A stretch of 64,000 nucleotides of DNA from Capsaspora owczarzaki ATCC 30864. Its lineage: Eukaryota > Opisthokonta > Filasterea. Every line of letters starts with the position of its first letter. Positions within the stretch are counted from its first letter, which is position 1. Below, one piece after another: positions 12,701-23,184 of the stretch. A program made the translations under genes and the position numbers. Location of the stretch: positions 207,942 through 271,941 of the forward strand of contig NW_011887299.1 in NCBI RefSeq assembly GCF_000151315.2, read 5' to 3'. A model generated the notes under the pieces. It did not search any database. It was not told the DNA's origin and was given only the letters and a program-made list of their open reading frames with translations.

Positions 12701-14984
12701 CTTCAAAAAGAAGACAACAAAAACAAGCCAAAACATACGGAATCAAGGCGGAGAGGGCACGGGCATAGGTGGTCGACCACAACGCGCTGCCGGTACACAT
12801 AAAGAAAAAGTAGAAGAAAGCCGCGGCGGTCGCATTCAGGCCAACAAGGAAATAAATCAACACGACGAACAGGGTCACTTCCGCAAACAAGAGCGGAAGA
12901 TCGGCCAGATTCACAGCCAGGAAATAGGCAAAAGGTTGAAAGTACTTTGACTTTCGCTGACTCAGGTAGACGTCACGCTCAGCCAACAACTGGGGAATTG
13001 CCGTGCCACCTGTTTGTCAAGAGCAGAGGTGTAAAAATAATCATCTAAGAACCACACACAAACAAAGGACCACCAAGAAAGAACAAAACATACCAAGGAA
13101 ACCCATGTGACCAACAACGGTCGTAATGACACCAAGCTTGTTGCGCGAGTCACGCTGGTTGTCGCTCAGCTGCAAGAAGACGGTGGCAAACAGGACGGCC
13201 GTGATGATACCACGGCCCAAACGAGCTTGGAAGGAGGTGGGGTCGCGGAATTGCATCTTCAGGGCACGGCTCAAGGTCAGCTTGAACTGGCTCCACAGCT
13301 GCAGCGGATACTTGCCGAACGTGTCAATGCTGGCAGCGGGCGGGCAGTCGCGTGGGGCAACACCCTTCCACAGACGACGACCGAGCGAGGCGTAAATGTC
13401 GCTCTCCCTGAACTTGGTGACGAAAAAGTCCACGGAAAGGTTGATGCTCACCTCTGGAGGCACAAACTTTTCCGGGTGGTCGCAGCACTGGGCGAGGAAC
13501 TCTGCCGGATTCATGTCCTCGGGGCACTCGAGGCCCAGCCCAGCAAAGTAGTCGAGCACACGGCCGCGAGGGCCAAAGTACGTAATCTGGCCTTGGGACA
13601 GGATGCACACCTGGTTGAAGAGCTCGTACAGCTCCTTGGACGGCTGCAGAAGCGCAGCCATGCAAGGGAAGCCAACATCAGCAATGGAGCGGACGTGGGA
13701 GAGCACATTGAAGGCGGCGGCGGAATCGAGACCCGTGGTCGGTTCATCGAGCAGAAGCATGTTGGGCGTCTTGAGCATTTCAACGCCAATGGTGACGCGC
13801 TTCTTTTCACCGCCAGAGATGCCGCGGATGAGCGCGTTGCCGACGAGCGTGTTGGCAGCATGCTCGAGGCCGAGCAGCTTGAGGATGACATCAATGTGCG
13901 AGTTTCGCTGCTCCATCGTCATCTCGCGAGGCAACTGCAGCTCGGCGGCAAACTCAAAGGTTTCGCGGACGGTCAGCGTCGGGGTGTGGATGTCGCTCTG
14001 CGCAACGTAGCCACAAACACGGTTGAAGTTTTCTGGGATTGGTGAGCCGTTGATCAGCAGGGTGCCGTTGCGGTCGGTGGCCAGTCGGTTGGCGATGGCC
14101 TTGATGAGGCTCGTCTTGCCACAGGACGGGCCGCCGAGAATCGCCACCATGTCGCCAGGCTCCATGTAGCCGGAAATTCCGTCGAGCACGGTAAATTCGA
14201 CTTGCGAAGGGCGGTCTCGGATGCGCAGGGTTTGGAGCATGTCCGACCAGACGGTGCTGACTGTTTGCTTGGCGTCAATCATGGTCTTGAAGCTAATGTC
14301 GCGAAACTCGACAAAGGCGCCCAGCATGCGGCCTGGGAAGAAGCGCTCGACAAAGTCGACATAGTACGAACACATGTCAAAGTTGGGGTCGTTGAGGTCG
14401 ACAATCACGCCCGCGCCATTCGCAGACGGAGAGCTGGTGTTGGACAGCAGCGAGTCGTCCGACTGCTCTCTCAGCGGATGGTAGACCTGCTTAAAGTCCT
14501 GCGGGAAGAGCGCGCGCTTGGGATCCGTGTGCGAAACGCGTGTCGGGTCGAGTCGCGCCTCGGCAATGGCCAGCAGGGCGCTCGACATTGTGCCGCCAGC
14601 AGCAGCAGCAGCAGCAGCGCCATTATTGGAGCCAGCAGCAGCAGCAGTGGTAGATGACGAGGACAGCGCGCTGCCGTCGCTGGCGCGCAGGAGGCTCTTG
14701 CGGCCAGTGTCGTCGTGCTCGCTGGGCATCATCGGCAAATCATTCAGCTCAAAGTGCACGCCTGCCTTTGCCGCGCCGCCGCCGCCATGATGGTGCTCGC
14801 TGTCCTTGGCCCGCAGCGCATGAGCGTACGATCCGAGGCGCGGGCGGTGTGCGCCGTTGTCGTCGTTGTCCGTCGAGGTCGTCGATGGCGCGGCGAGTGC
14901 GGAACCGGAACCGGAACCGGCACCGTGGTGATGATTGTCGGCTGATCGCGCGTGGTCGCTCATCGCAGTCCAATTGGAAAACAA
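9750..14984 (-). CDS. Full-size PDR-type ABCG transporter
   Basis: Seven coding exons: 14984-13094, 13009-12739, 12594-10871, 10760-10662, 10565-10285, 10194-9945 and 9844-9750. They give 1536 residues, normal for the PDR branch (about 1400-1500). The layout is NBD1-TMD1-NBD2-TMD2. NBD1 has Walker A GGPSCGKTS (about residue 284), signature ISGGEKKR and Walker B MLLLDEPTTGLD, but the H-loop reads LLQPS. NBD2 has Walker A GPSGAGKTT (about 975), LSPEQRKR, LLFLDEPTSGLD and a normal CTIHQPS. Both TMDs end in large loops before the last helix. The roughly 200-residue N-terminus is Ser/Ala/His-rich. PDR pumps export lipids or hydrophobic compounds at the plasma membrane; the substrate here is unknown. 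A second Met seven codons downstream could also start translation. Family assignment is firm. Confidence 0.92.
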
Positions 14985-15132
14985 GAAGGGGCTCCTCCTC
15001 TGGTCTCAGATCAACACGATACTCTCGTCGTTTCGTCTCGTATCCAGCTCGATCGCTCCTGGATTGTTTTAGTCCTCTCGCTCTTGTCAATCCCGAGCAA
15101 AAGAGATTATTAAAAAAAAAAAAGAGGGACTG

Positions 15133-15164
<32 letters not shown>

Positions 15165-16037
15165 GAATTATTTTTTATTTTTACAGTTTGGGACGTATGC
15201 GGTTTCATTGGGAACAGTGCGGCGCTGGGGCGGGATTTCGTAGCCATCAGCGCTTTGGATTGGGGGGGGGGGAATCGCACTCACTCACAGAAGCAAAACA
15301 CGAGCACTCGCAGGCAGAGCGACTCCTCCATCGCCAAGACATTTGAGGGAAGAAGGGGGGAAAACGGGCAGAGGTGCGGAAAATAGCACGAACTTAAAAG
15401 CATCACAACATTAAAAATTAACCACCAAAGGCGATTTTGAGGGCTGCAAAGGGGGGGGGGGAAGGGCAACAGGTGGGTTGGGTGCTGCGGAGGATTGCAC
15501 TGCGCCACGTCAGCAGCAAAAGCGCGGGGGAATGCAAGAGGGACGAGAAACAACAAGTTGGAGAAGAGGGCGAGAAGGTGAGGGTTTGAGCGACTCAGAC
15601 AAGTTGCTGTTCGCTTTTCACTTGTTTCATTTACCTCGTTGCATTGCAGGGGTGGAATCAAAGAGAGAAGAGCACGTGCATCACGCTGCAATCGGGGGTG
15701 GAGGGGAAGAACAGGAATTGGCAAAATGACGAGATTGACTTGTCTGAATCAAAGGAAGCCTCGGATCGACCTGAATGGGACGACAACACACAGCGCTTGT
15801 TTCAGATTCGAGCTCGTAACTCCGTGAGCAAAAGTGGTGAGAGAAACGGACGTTAAATACATTGTTTTCTCGAGTCTGGAGTTCTGAGAACGATGCGTTT
15901 TTCCTTGTTTGTTTGTTTTGTTCGTTTCTTGCACATCTGTGTTTGCCAGCTGCCTTGTCTGCTGCTTCCATAACAATACCTGCAATATATGTACATGTAG
16001 TCATTCCTACTTTTTTTGCCTTTGTTTTTGCTCCATC
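14985..16037. promoter_or_regulatory. Divergent intergenic region, ABC and GOLGA7-like
   Basis: About 1.05 kb between two divergent start codons. It carries a T tract at about 15141-15164 followed by TTATTTTTTATTTTT, G runs at 15260-15270 and 15451-15460, and pyrimidine-rich sequence just before 16038. Promoters for both genes must lie here. I see no clear TATA box and no coding exon. Confidence 0.45.
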
Positions 16038-17043
16038 ATGTCGGCCTCGTTGGTGCTGGAGCCAGAAGCAGTGTCGCTGCAGCCACAGCCAGACACGCGT
16101 CCATTCAGTCCTGCTGGCCCTGCTGGTCCTGCTGGCAGTTTTGGTGCATCTGCGAGTGCTGCTGCGGGCGCTGCTGCGTCGACGTCGACGGGCGGTGGAG
16201 CTGCTGCTGGCGGCGACGAGGCGTTTCGCTTCCAGGGCGTTGAAGTCGAGCGCGACTACTCGCATGGCATGGCGTGCCAGTTCCAGTCACAATTCCCAGT
16301 GGAGCTGACTGGATTGGTAAGAAACCGAGTGATGATGATGATGAACAGGGTCCCCTCTGACGGCAATGCTCTGACGGCAAAGCTCTGACGGCGAAACCCT
16401 GTCCAATGCGAACGCACAGCAACCGGTATATCTCACATACATTGTCTACGGCGTTCACAGATAAGTCAGGAAGCCTTCACAAAGACAATTGATCACATCA
16501 ACAAGCTGTTTGAGCACTCCGAGGACGTCGACGCCAAGTCCGCACTATTTTCATTCGTTTCCTGCCTGTGCGGGTTTTTGTGTTTTCCAATGCTAGAGTC
16601 GCGCTATGATCGAGTAAGTACTCTGGATTGTGCATTGGAGTACACGTGCCAAGCACCTCTCTTTGGTGGCAGTATCGCCAGCCGTCTGCTTTCTGGGTGG
16701 TTGTCTCAATCTCAATTTCGATTTGTTTGTCGGTGATCTCATTTGTTGCTCTTGCCCCCTTTGCAGACGCTGAAGGCGCTCGACAAGTACATCCAAGACC
16801 AAAACCAGCAAGTATATCACCCATTAGGGCTCCACATCATTCCTCCGATTCGGAGCGGCCTTCGTGTGGTATGAATCCTTTTTTTTTTTTTGTTTGTTTG
16901 TTTGTTTGTTTGTTTGTTGTTGTTGTTTCGTTTTTGGCAGGCCTTGCCCGTTGCTCATCGTGTGTCTGCGTTTGTCGCAATCATGTTCTGCATGAAAACA
17001 GCTTCAAATTCGGCCGTTCTTCCAACAGAGCATATCACGCTAA
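16038..17043 (+). CDS. GOLGA7/Erf4-like palmitoyltransferase cofactor
   Basis: Exons 16038-16316, 16461-16613 and 16767-16868 are clear. The first ends in the family core ERDYSHGMACQFQSQFP, the second starts ISQEAFTKTIDHINKLF, and the third has ALDKYIQDQNQQVYHPLGL and RSGLRV. GOLGA7 and yeast Erf4 partner DHHC palmitoyltransferases that modify Ras. The last exon is my choice: acceptor at 17001 gives 17002-17043, ending LQIRPFFQQSISR and resembling the family's C-terminal strand. Without that splice the frame stops at 16874 after RVV; a better-looking acceptor at 16941 gives an unrelated tail. The N-terminus has about 60 extra Ala/Gly/Ser-rich residues compared with the human 137-residue protein. 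The family is fairly sure; the C-terminal exon is not. Confidence 0.8.
16346..16401 (+). repeat. 14-bp repeat, three copies, in GOLGA7-like intron 1
   Basis: The unit CTCTGACGGCAAtG occurs three times in tandem (about 16357-16398) with small changes in the last bases of each copy. It lies inside the first intron of the GOLGA7-like gene. Confidence 0.7.
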
Positions 17044-17232
17044 ATGCGTGATGGTGCAAAGCTGTGAATTGTACATGTTGTCATTGTTTGTTTGTTTGTT
17101 TAGTTTGTTGTGCTGTTGTTTGTTTTGTTTCGGCTTCGAGTCCCTCGTTATGAAAGTTGCACGTTTCAAGTTTTGCCGCTCTTGTACTGTCGTTGTTGGG
17201 GATTCGCGTGTATTTCGATAACTTTGGCACAC

Positions 17233-19139
17233 TCACAGCACAAACACCTTTCGTAACTCGCTGACAGAGTAGGTTTGCTTGGTGCGGGGATCTGTGATGA
17301 TGCCATTGTTGGCGCGTGCCATTTCCTGAAGCGCCTGTGAAAAGAAATGAGTGCATACTCAGCCAAAGTTTGGCACGCCCCAACGACCCATTTCTGCTTA
17401 CCGTGAAACTGTACACGTTGCCATTTGGCAGAGCCATGGGGAGATTGTGCTCGTTCATGACTTCGCCAGAAATACGGCACACAATGCACGACTGAGTGCG
17501 GTGGGAGAAGGGCAAATCTCGGGCCAAATCGTTGATTGTTGTGGAGCACACAGGGCAGTTTGGATTCTTGTCCTCGTGTTGATAGCACATTCTGCAAGCA
17601 CAAGGTGACGAAACAGAGTTGTGAGTATATCGAGGCAGGAGACTTTGTTCAAATGCGAACGTACGGTGTCTTCAGCGCTGAAAGACCCGCTTGGAGCGAA
17701 ATACTCAAAAGCGATTGGGATGTAAGACTGTGGATCATAAAGCTGTCATGTCGGAACTCTTCGACAAGATCGTTCCAACAAGACGAGTCGAACAGTCGCT
17801 GCAATCAAAAGCAAACAACAAAAAAAAAACATCAAGCAAAAAATCTCGGTCAGTTCACTTTTGTGGTTTTCACTCGCTGCGCACTGCATCGCATGGAAGA
17901 AAAAAAAAAGCTCCAACCTTATAACTGTCGCAGTCTGTCGAGGGTTGGAAGGCCAGGCACCCCATGGCAGTTTGGATGTCGCGCATGTTGGTGTCAGAAA
18001 ACGGAGACATGTGCTTGCGCGCATGAGCAATGGCTTCGGCGCGCTTGCCACTTCGCAGCAGCTCGACGAATTCTTGTCGACGCAGGTGGAATTCAAAGTC
18101 GCTCTGACCGAGGTGAAAATGATGCAGCAAAACGCAGGCAGAAAGAAAATCCGTCAAATTCAACATGTTGCGGATGCTTTGGAAGAAACCGTGTGGATGG
18201 GAACCCTTACCTCGGACTTTTTCAAGCGAGACTTGTTGACGTTGCACCACGCCAGAGCAGCAGTGCAATCGTGACGCTGCAAGGCCTCTTCAATGCTGCG
18301 TGATTCGAGAAAGACGTCGACGTCGACCAAGTCCTGCCACCCCCGCGGTGTGAAACAATCCAACCTCGACGTGAGTAACCACGCACACAACACAACTATT
18401 CCCGTTCGATTGCATGCTGAGCACGCAAGACTCCCGAGACGACAAGAAGTGCCACTCTACGTACCAGAATGCCATTGTCGGTCGCAAATTTGTTGGCTGT
18501 CTCGACATAACCTTCCCGCAGCAAGTGGTCGACAATGACTCGATCGAGTCGCGTCATGTTCCAAATGAGCTGCTGGTCTGGAGCACCGATTGTCTTGGCG
18601 CTCTGCTGCTGCTGCAGATGGTCGAGCCGGATTTTGCAGCGCTGAATGTCCTGGTCCTCCTTGCCCAGCACCTCTTCGACCTGCACTTCCCCCAAAAAAA
18701 TCAGCATTGTAGAGCAAGGTCACAAGCAGTGAGAAACAGCAGCCATCATGAATGACAGACAGCAAGCTTCAATGCTGTGCAAGTCATCAAAATTTCAACC
18801 ATTCAAGCTGGATGCAACCCCCGTGCCTCCCAAAAGCAAAACCCCATCACTCGCCTTGCGTTTGAGCTTGTGCAGACGCGCCACAACGTTCTCGATGCCC
18901 TGGACAGCCGCTGAGCCGCTGAGGCGCGAGGCGGGGTTGGCTGCGTCGGCGCGCTTCTGCAGGTCGGCGTAGGTCGCAACGACGTGCGCCATCTCCTTCT
19001 CGAGCAGCTTCTGCGAGTTGCGGAAGGACCTGTTGAGCGACTCGTACGGCACCTTGAGGAACGGGTGCTCCAGCACGCCGAGCGCAGAACCGGCACTGGA
19101 CGAGGACGACGACGACGACGACCCAGTTTGCTCGTCCAT
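17233..19139 (-). CDS. MAEA: MAEA, GID/CTLH E3 ligase subunit
   Basis: Seven exons: 19139-18855, 18680-18465, 18333-18211, 18103-17918, 17798-17665, 17591-17402 and 17334-17233. They give 411 residues (human 396). A coiled N-terminus (FLKVPYESLNRSFR) leads to a LisH motif (RVIVDHLLREGYVETA), then CTLH/CRA helices (EFVELLRSGKRAEAIAHARKH) and a degenerate RING (NPNCPVC... ISGEVMNEHNLPMALPNG) at the end. MAEA (yeast Gid9/Fyv10) pairs with RMND5 to form the catalytic core of the GID/CTLH ubiquitin ligase. Intron 1 seems to use a GC donor (AAG|GCGAGT at 18854), because no GT donor keeps frame. The AAG|GTTGGA donor at 17917 is also weak. The start was chosen as the ATG opening the exon before the conserved segment. 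Confidence 0.92.
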
Positions 19140-19744
19140 CTCCAACTGGTACAGGCAGACAAGAAAACAAAAAATGCAGACTGGGACTCTGAGACTGGGA
19201 TTGATTGACGGAGGCTTTCGATAATCCAATCACTAATCACTAGTGTATGAACAACGGCACTAGGTCTTGAGTTGGCCAGTTTCAAAAGTTAAATTCTACG
19301 CGTTGCTTTCGCTGACGTTCTTAACTCGAAGTTCGACTACAAGGTTACCTAATCGGTATTCGGTCATATTATTAGGACGTGAGCTCAAGGTCTTAGACAG
19401 CCTGTCTCCAACCAAAAACGCGCGACGGTTTGGCACGTTCAAGTTTCGCGCAGCAAGTCTTTGAGACCGGCGGCGTTCGAAGCTCTCTCTCTCTCTCTCT
19501 CTCTCTATCGGATATGTCTAACGACCATGATTGACATCCTGGTGCTTTCCATTGTTGAATACATTGAACGATGCCTTCTCAGCCTTCGGTACCACAACGA
19601 GGAGTGTTCCTTTCTCGTTTGAGATCTCCCATCTCGTTGATTGGATCCCATCCCATCGTTCTTACACTCACTTTTTGTTTCCATTCACCCATCGTTCTTA
19701 CACGCTCACTCCTTCTTTTCCATTCATTCAAACCATCCCATAGC
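19140..19744. promoter_or_regulatory. Divergent promoter region, MAEA and WDR1
   Basis: About 605 bp between two divergent start codons. It contains a CT repeat at 19485-19506 and pyrimidine-rich sequence up to the WDR1 start, including a near-duplicate ATCGTTCTTACAC at 19657 and 19691. I see no coding exon. Confidence 0.45.
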
Positions 19745-20621
19745 ATGTCTGGCGAACTCAGTATGCAATTTTTCGGGTTTTTTTATTTTATTGTATTTTT
19801 GTTTGATTTTTTTATCATTTTCGAATTTATTTTATTTTATTTTTTCCCGTTCTGTTCGACTGACCCTTTGCTTTTGTTCCCTCCGCGGCGGCTGCAGAGA
19901 CCGTGTATGGCACGCTGCCAGCGACAACCCGCGGTGTCCCCGTGCACCTCGGCGGCGACCCGAAGGGCAAGAACTTCCTCTACACGAACGGCCATTCCGT
20001 CTTCATCCGCGACATTAACGTAAACCGCCCCTCCTCTCCTCTCCTTCTTCACAAATCACGTTTTTGCAGGCTGACTGTCTGTGTTGCAACTTTGCCTTAT
20101 GTTGGCCTTTCGATCTCCACTCTGTCGCAGCGTGCGATTCGCAGCGCCCAATGTGCGATTGAACTGTGATCTTTTGTCCCTTTTTTTTTCCTTTTTTTCT
20201 TTTTTTCTTTTTCGAAATAGTTGCCTTCTATTGATTTTTATTGATTTTTTATTTTTTTTGCGATTGCTTCGTTCCCTCCTCCTCTTCCTTCTCCTCTTCC
20301 TTCTTCCCTCTGTCTCATGTCACGCTCTCCATTCGTCTCTCTCGATTCGTTGCAATGGATGTGATTGAGCACGGCGTGCATCTGTTTGTCATGTCCTCTT
20401 TTTTTTTCTTTTTTTTTCTTTTCTTTTTTTGTTGGATTTTTTTTTGCTCACTTTTTGGCTTCCATCACGCATCCTTCCTCCACAGAACCCGATGATTGTC
20501 GATACCTACAACGAGCACCAAGTCAACGCCACCGTCGCTCGCTACTCGCCCTCGGGCTTCTACATTGCCTCTGGAGGTAAGACCAAAAACGAACAAACGC
20601 AAATCGCAAACTATGCCAAAA

Positions 20622-20659
<38 letters not shown>

Positions 20660-22632
20660 CCGCCTTCCATTTCGAGCCTCTTTTTTTTTTTATGCTTTTT
20701 GGTTTGTGGCTCAAAAGCACCAGTTCGGACGCAAAGGTGTCTGTTGCCCAAAAGGACACTTTGCGTGGATAACCAGCAATGGAAAAAGACACACAAGTAG
20801 CTCATCTCGCTTTGCGCTGTTTTTGAATGTGAACGACAGACGAGTCTGGCAAGATTCGCATTTGGGACACGGTCAACAAGGAGCACATCCTCAAGTACGA
20901 GTACCGCCCGCTCTCTGGCGCCATCAAGGACATTGGCTGGTCTGAGGACAGCAAGCGCATCGTTGCTGTCGGCGACGGTCGCGAATCGTACGTTTTGCTT
21001 CGAGCTCGTCGTTGCTTCTCGTTTTGTCTGTCGAGCCGATTGCGCCTCTTCCGTGCGACCCATTCAAAAATAACTCACGCCATTTGGCACTCGTTGGCCA
21101 ATCGCAGGTTTGCCTCCGTCTTCCTGTGGGACTCTGGCTCCACTGTCGGTGAAATTCTCGGCCACAACAAGGCCATCAACTCGGTCGCCTTCAAGCAGCA
21201 ACGCCCCTACCGCATTGCTACCGCTGGCGAGGACTGCATCACCAACCTCTACGAGGGCCCTCCGTTCAAGATTACCAAGAGCAACATTTCTGTGCGCCAC
21301 GATGGGGTTTCTGTTTCTTGTGCTTGCTTTTTTCGTTTCAATTTTTTTTCTCACTTCTGCTGCGCTTTTCCTCCACCTTCTCAGGACCACACTCGCTTTG
21401 CCAACTGCGTCCGCTTCAACCATGACGGCTCCAAGTACCTGACTGTCGGCTCTGACGCCAAGGGCTTCTTCTACGACGGCAAGACCGGCGAGAAGATTGG
21501 CGAGCTCGGCGACGCGTCCAACAAGCACACTGGCAGCATCATGTCGCTCAGCTGGAGCGCGGATGGCTCCCAAGTCATCACGGCCTCGGCCGACAAGACC
21601 GCCAAGCTTTGGGATGTGGCACGCAACGTTGTCGTGTCGACCTTCACTTTTGGCGACGCTGTCGAGGACCAGCAGCTCGGCACCCTTTGGCAAGGCTCGC
21701 ACATCCTGACTGTTTCGCTGTCGGGCTACATTAACTACCTTGACGTCAACAACCCCAACAAGCCCCTGCGCATCCTCAAGGGCCACAACAAGAGCATCAA
21801 CTCGCTCTCGATCGCCTCCGACCGCTCGACGTTCTACTCTGGCTCGTACGATGGCCGCATCACTGCCTGGAACTATGGCAACGGTGAGAACGACATTGTC
21901 CAGGGCAAGGGCCACACCAACGACGTGACCCAGCTCCGCACCCAGGGCGACAAGCTCGTCTCCATTTCGGCCGACGACTCGATCCGATTCACCGACTCGG
22001 CCTCCAAGACGTACTCGGACGACAACAAGGTTGGCCTCCCCAGCGTCCCCCACGGCCTCGGCGTTTCCAAGTCCAACATTGCCGTTGTTGCCTGCCACAA
22101 CTCGGTCGAGCTCCTCCGCAACGGCAAGAAGGCGTCGTCCATCAACGTCGCGTACGAGCCCCAGGCTGCTGCCATCAACCCCGCCGAAAACCAGGTCGCG
22201 GTCGGTGGCAAGGACGGCAAGCTCTACGTCTACACCTTGAACGGCGATTCGCTCGTCGAGAAGACCCAGCTCGAGAGCAAGGGCCCCGTCACCTCTGTCG
22301 CCTACTCTGGCAACGGCCTCTGGCTTGCGGTCGGTGACACCCAACGCAACATTTACGTGTACGAGGCCTCCTCGCTCGAGCGAAAGATCACCTCGTGGGT
22401 CTTCCACAGCGCTCGTGTCAACGCGATCGCATGGTCGGCAGACAACCGCCACCTTGCCAGCGTTGGCCTTGATACTAGCATTTATGTTTGGGACGTTGAG
22501 CAGCCCAACAAGCGTGTTCACATCAAGAACGCCCACCCCGGCAACATTACCTGCGTCGAGTGGCTCGATGAGAACACTCTCCTCACTGCCGGACAAGACT
22601 GCTGCGTCCGTTCGTGGACAATCAAGTACTAA
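19745..22632 (+). CDS. WDR1: Actin-interacting protein 1 (AIP1/WDR1)
   Basis: Six coding exons: 19745-19760, 19898-20019, 20486-20576, 20840-20987, 21108-21291 and 21385-22632, giving 602 residues (human 606). AIP1 is a double seven-bladed WD40 propeller that works with cofilin to disassemble actin filaments. Family landmarks include GFYIASG, KYEYRPLSGAIKDI, WDSGSTVGEILGHNKAINS, SLSGYINYLD, GENDIVQGKGHTN and the final VRSWTIKY. The first coding exon has only 16 bases (MSGEL plus one base), a common AIP1 start pattern. Introns 2 and 3 are T-rich. The long minus-strand frame across the last exon is only a codon-bias shadow. Assignment is essentially certain. Confidence 0.95.
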
Positions 22633-23184
22633 GAAGTGCAAGAGGCCATCTCTGACTCTGCGCCTTTTTCTCTGCTGTCTTTTTTTTTTTCTTTACCGTG
22701 TTCTGCCGCGTTCTGCCTCTGTTGTTTTGAGGGCGGATGGAAACAAAGCGTTTCTCTCCTCCCGTCGTTCTGCCTGAGCGTTGCCGTCAGTCTGCCTGAG
22801 CTTTGCCGTCCATTTGTACATGTCGTGTTTGGTCTTTGTGCATTGCTGTTGTCCATGCAATTGATTTACGAACCTTGTGAATTAATACCTTTATATCTTC
22901 GCCAAATGTCTTGATCGGGGGTTTTCTGTGCCAACTTCAGGCCGACAACAACAACAACAGGGCGCGAGAATTGTTCATGCAAGTGTATTCGTCCAAACAA
23001 GACAAAGAACGACAAATGGCGGGGGGGGGGGATTTGCACACAAAACCCGCATCAGAAAATAATCGGCAAAGCTATCGAAAACAAAGCAGAGGGGGTGGGG
23101 GGGTAGAACCAAGCAGAAAGTGGAAGGAGGAGACAAGACTTAAACGCGACAGACGCCACAAACAACAAAAGCTGGCCTTGTGTT
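22633..23184. other. Convergent 3' region with 22-bp direct repeat
   Basis: About 550 bp between the WDR1 and NCS1 stop codons, which face each other. The WDR1 side has a T run (22680-22690) and two near-identical 22-bp copies of TCTGCCTGAGCGTTGCCGTC (about 22769 and 22791). The NCS1 side is A/G-rich with G runs at 23020-23030 and 23092-23104. I see no gene. Confidence 0.5.

Noticed and set aside
16942-17052. GOLGA7-like final exon from acceptor 16941
   Set aside because: Good acceptor, but the 36-residue tail is unlike the family's C-terminus. Kept only as an alternative.
21064-22641. 525-codon minus-strand frame opposite WDR1
   Set aside because: Same codon-bias shadow, and it would cross WDR1 introns without its own splice logic.
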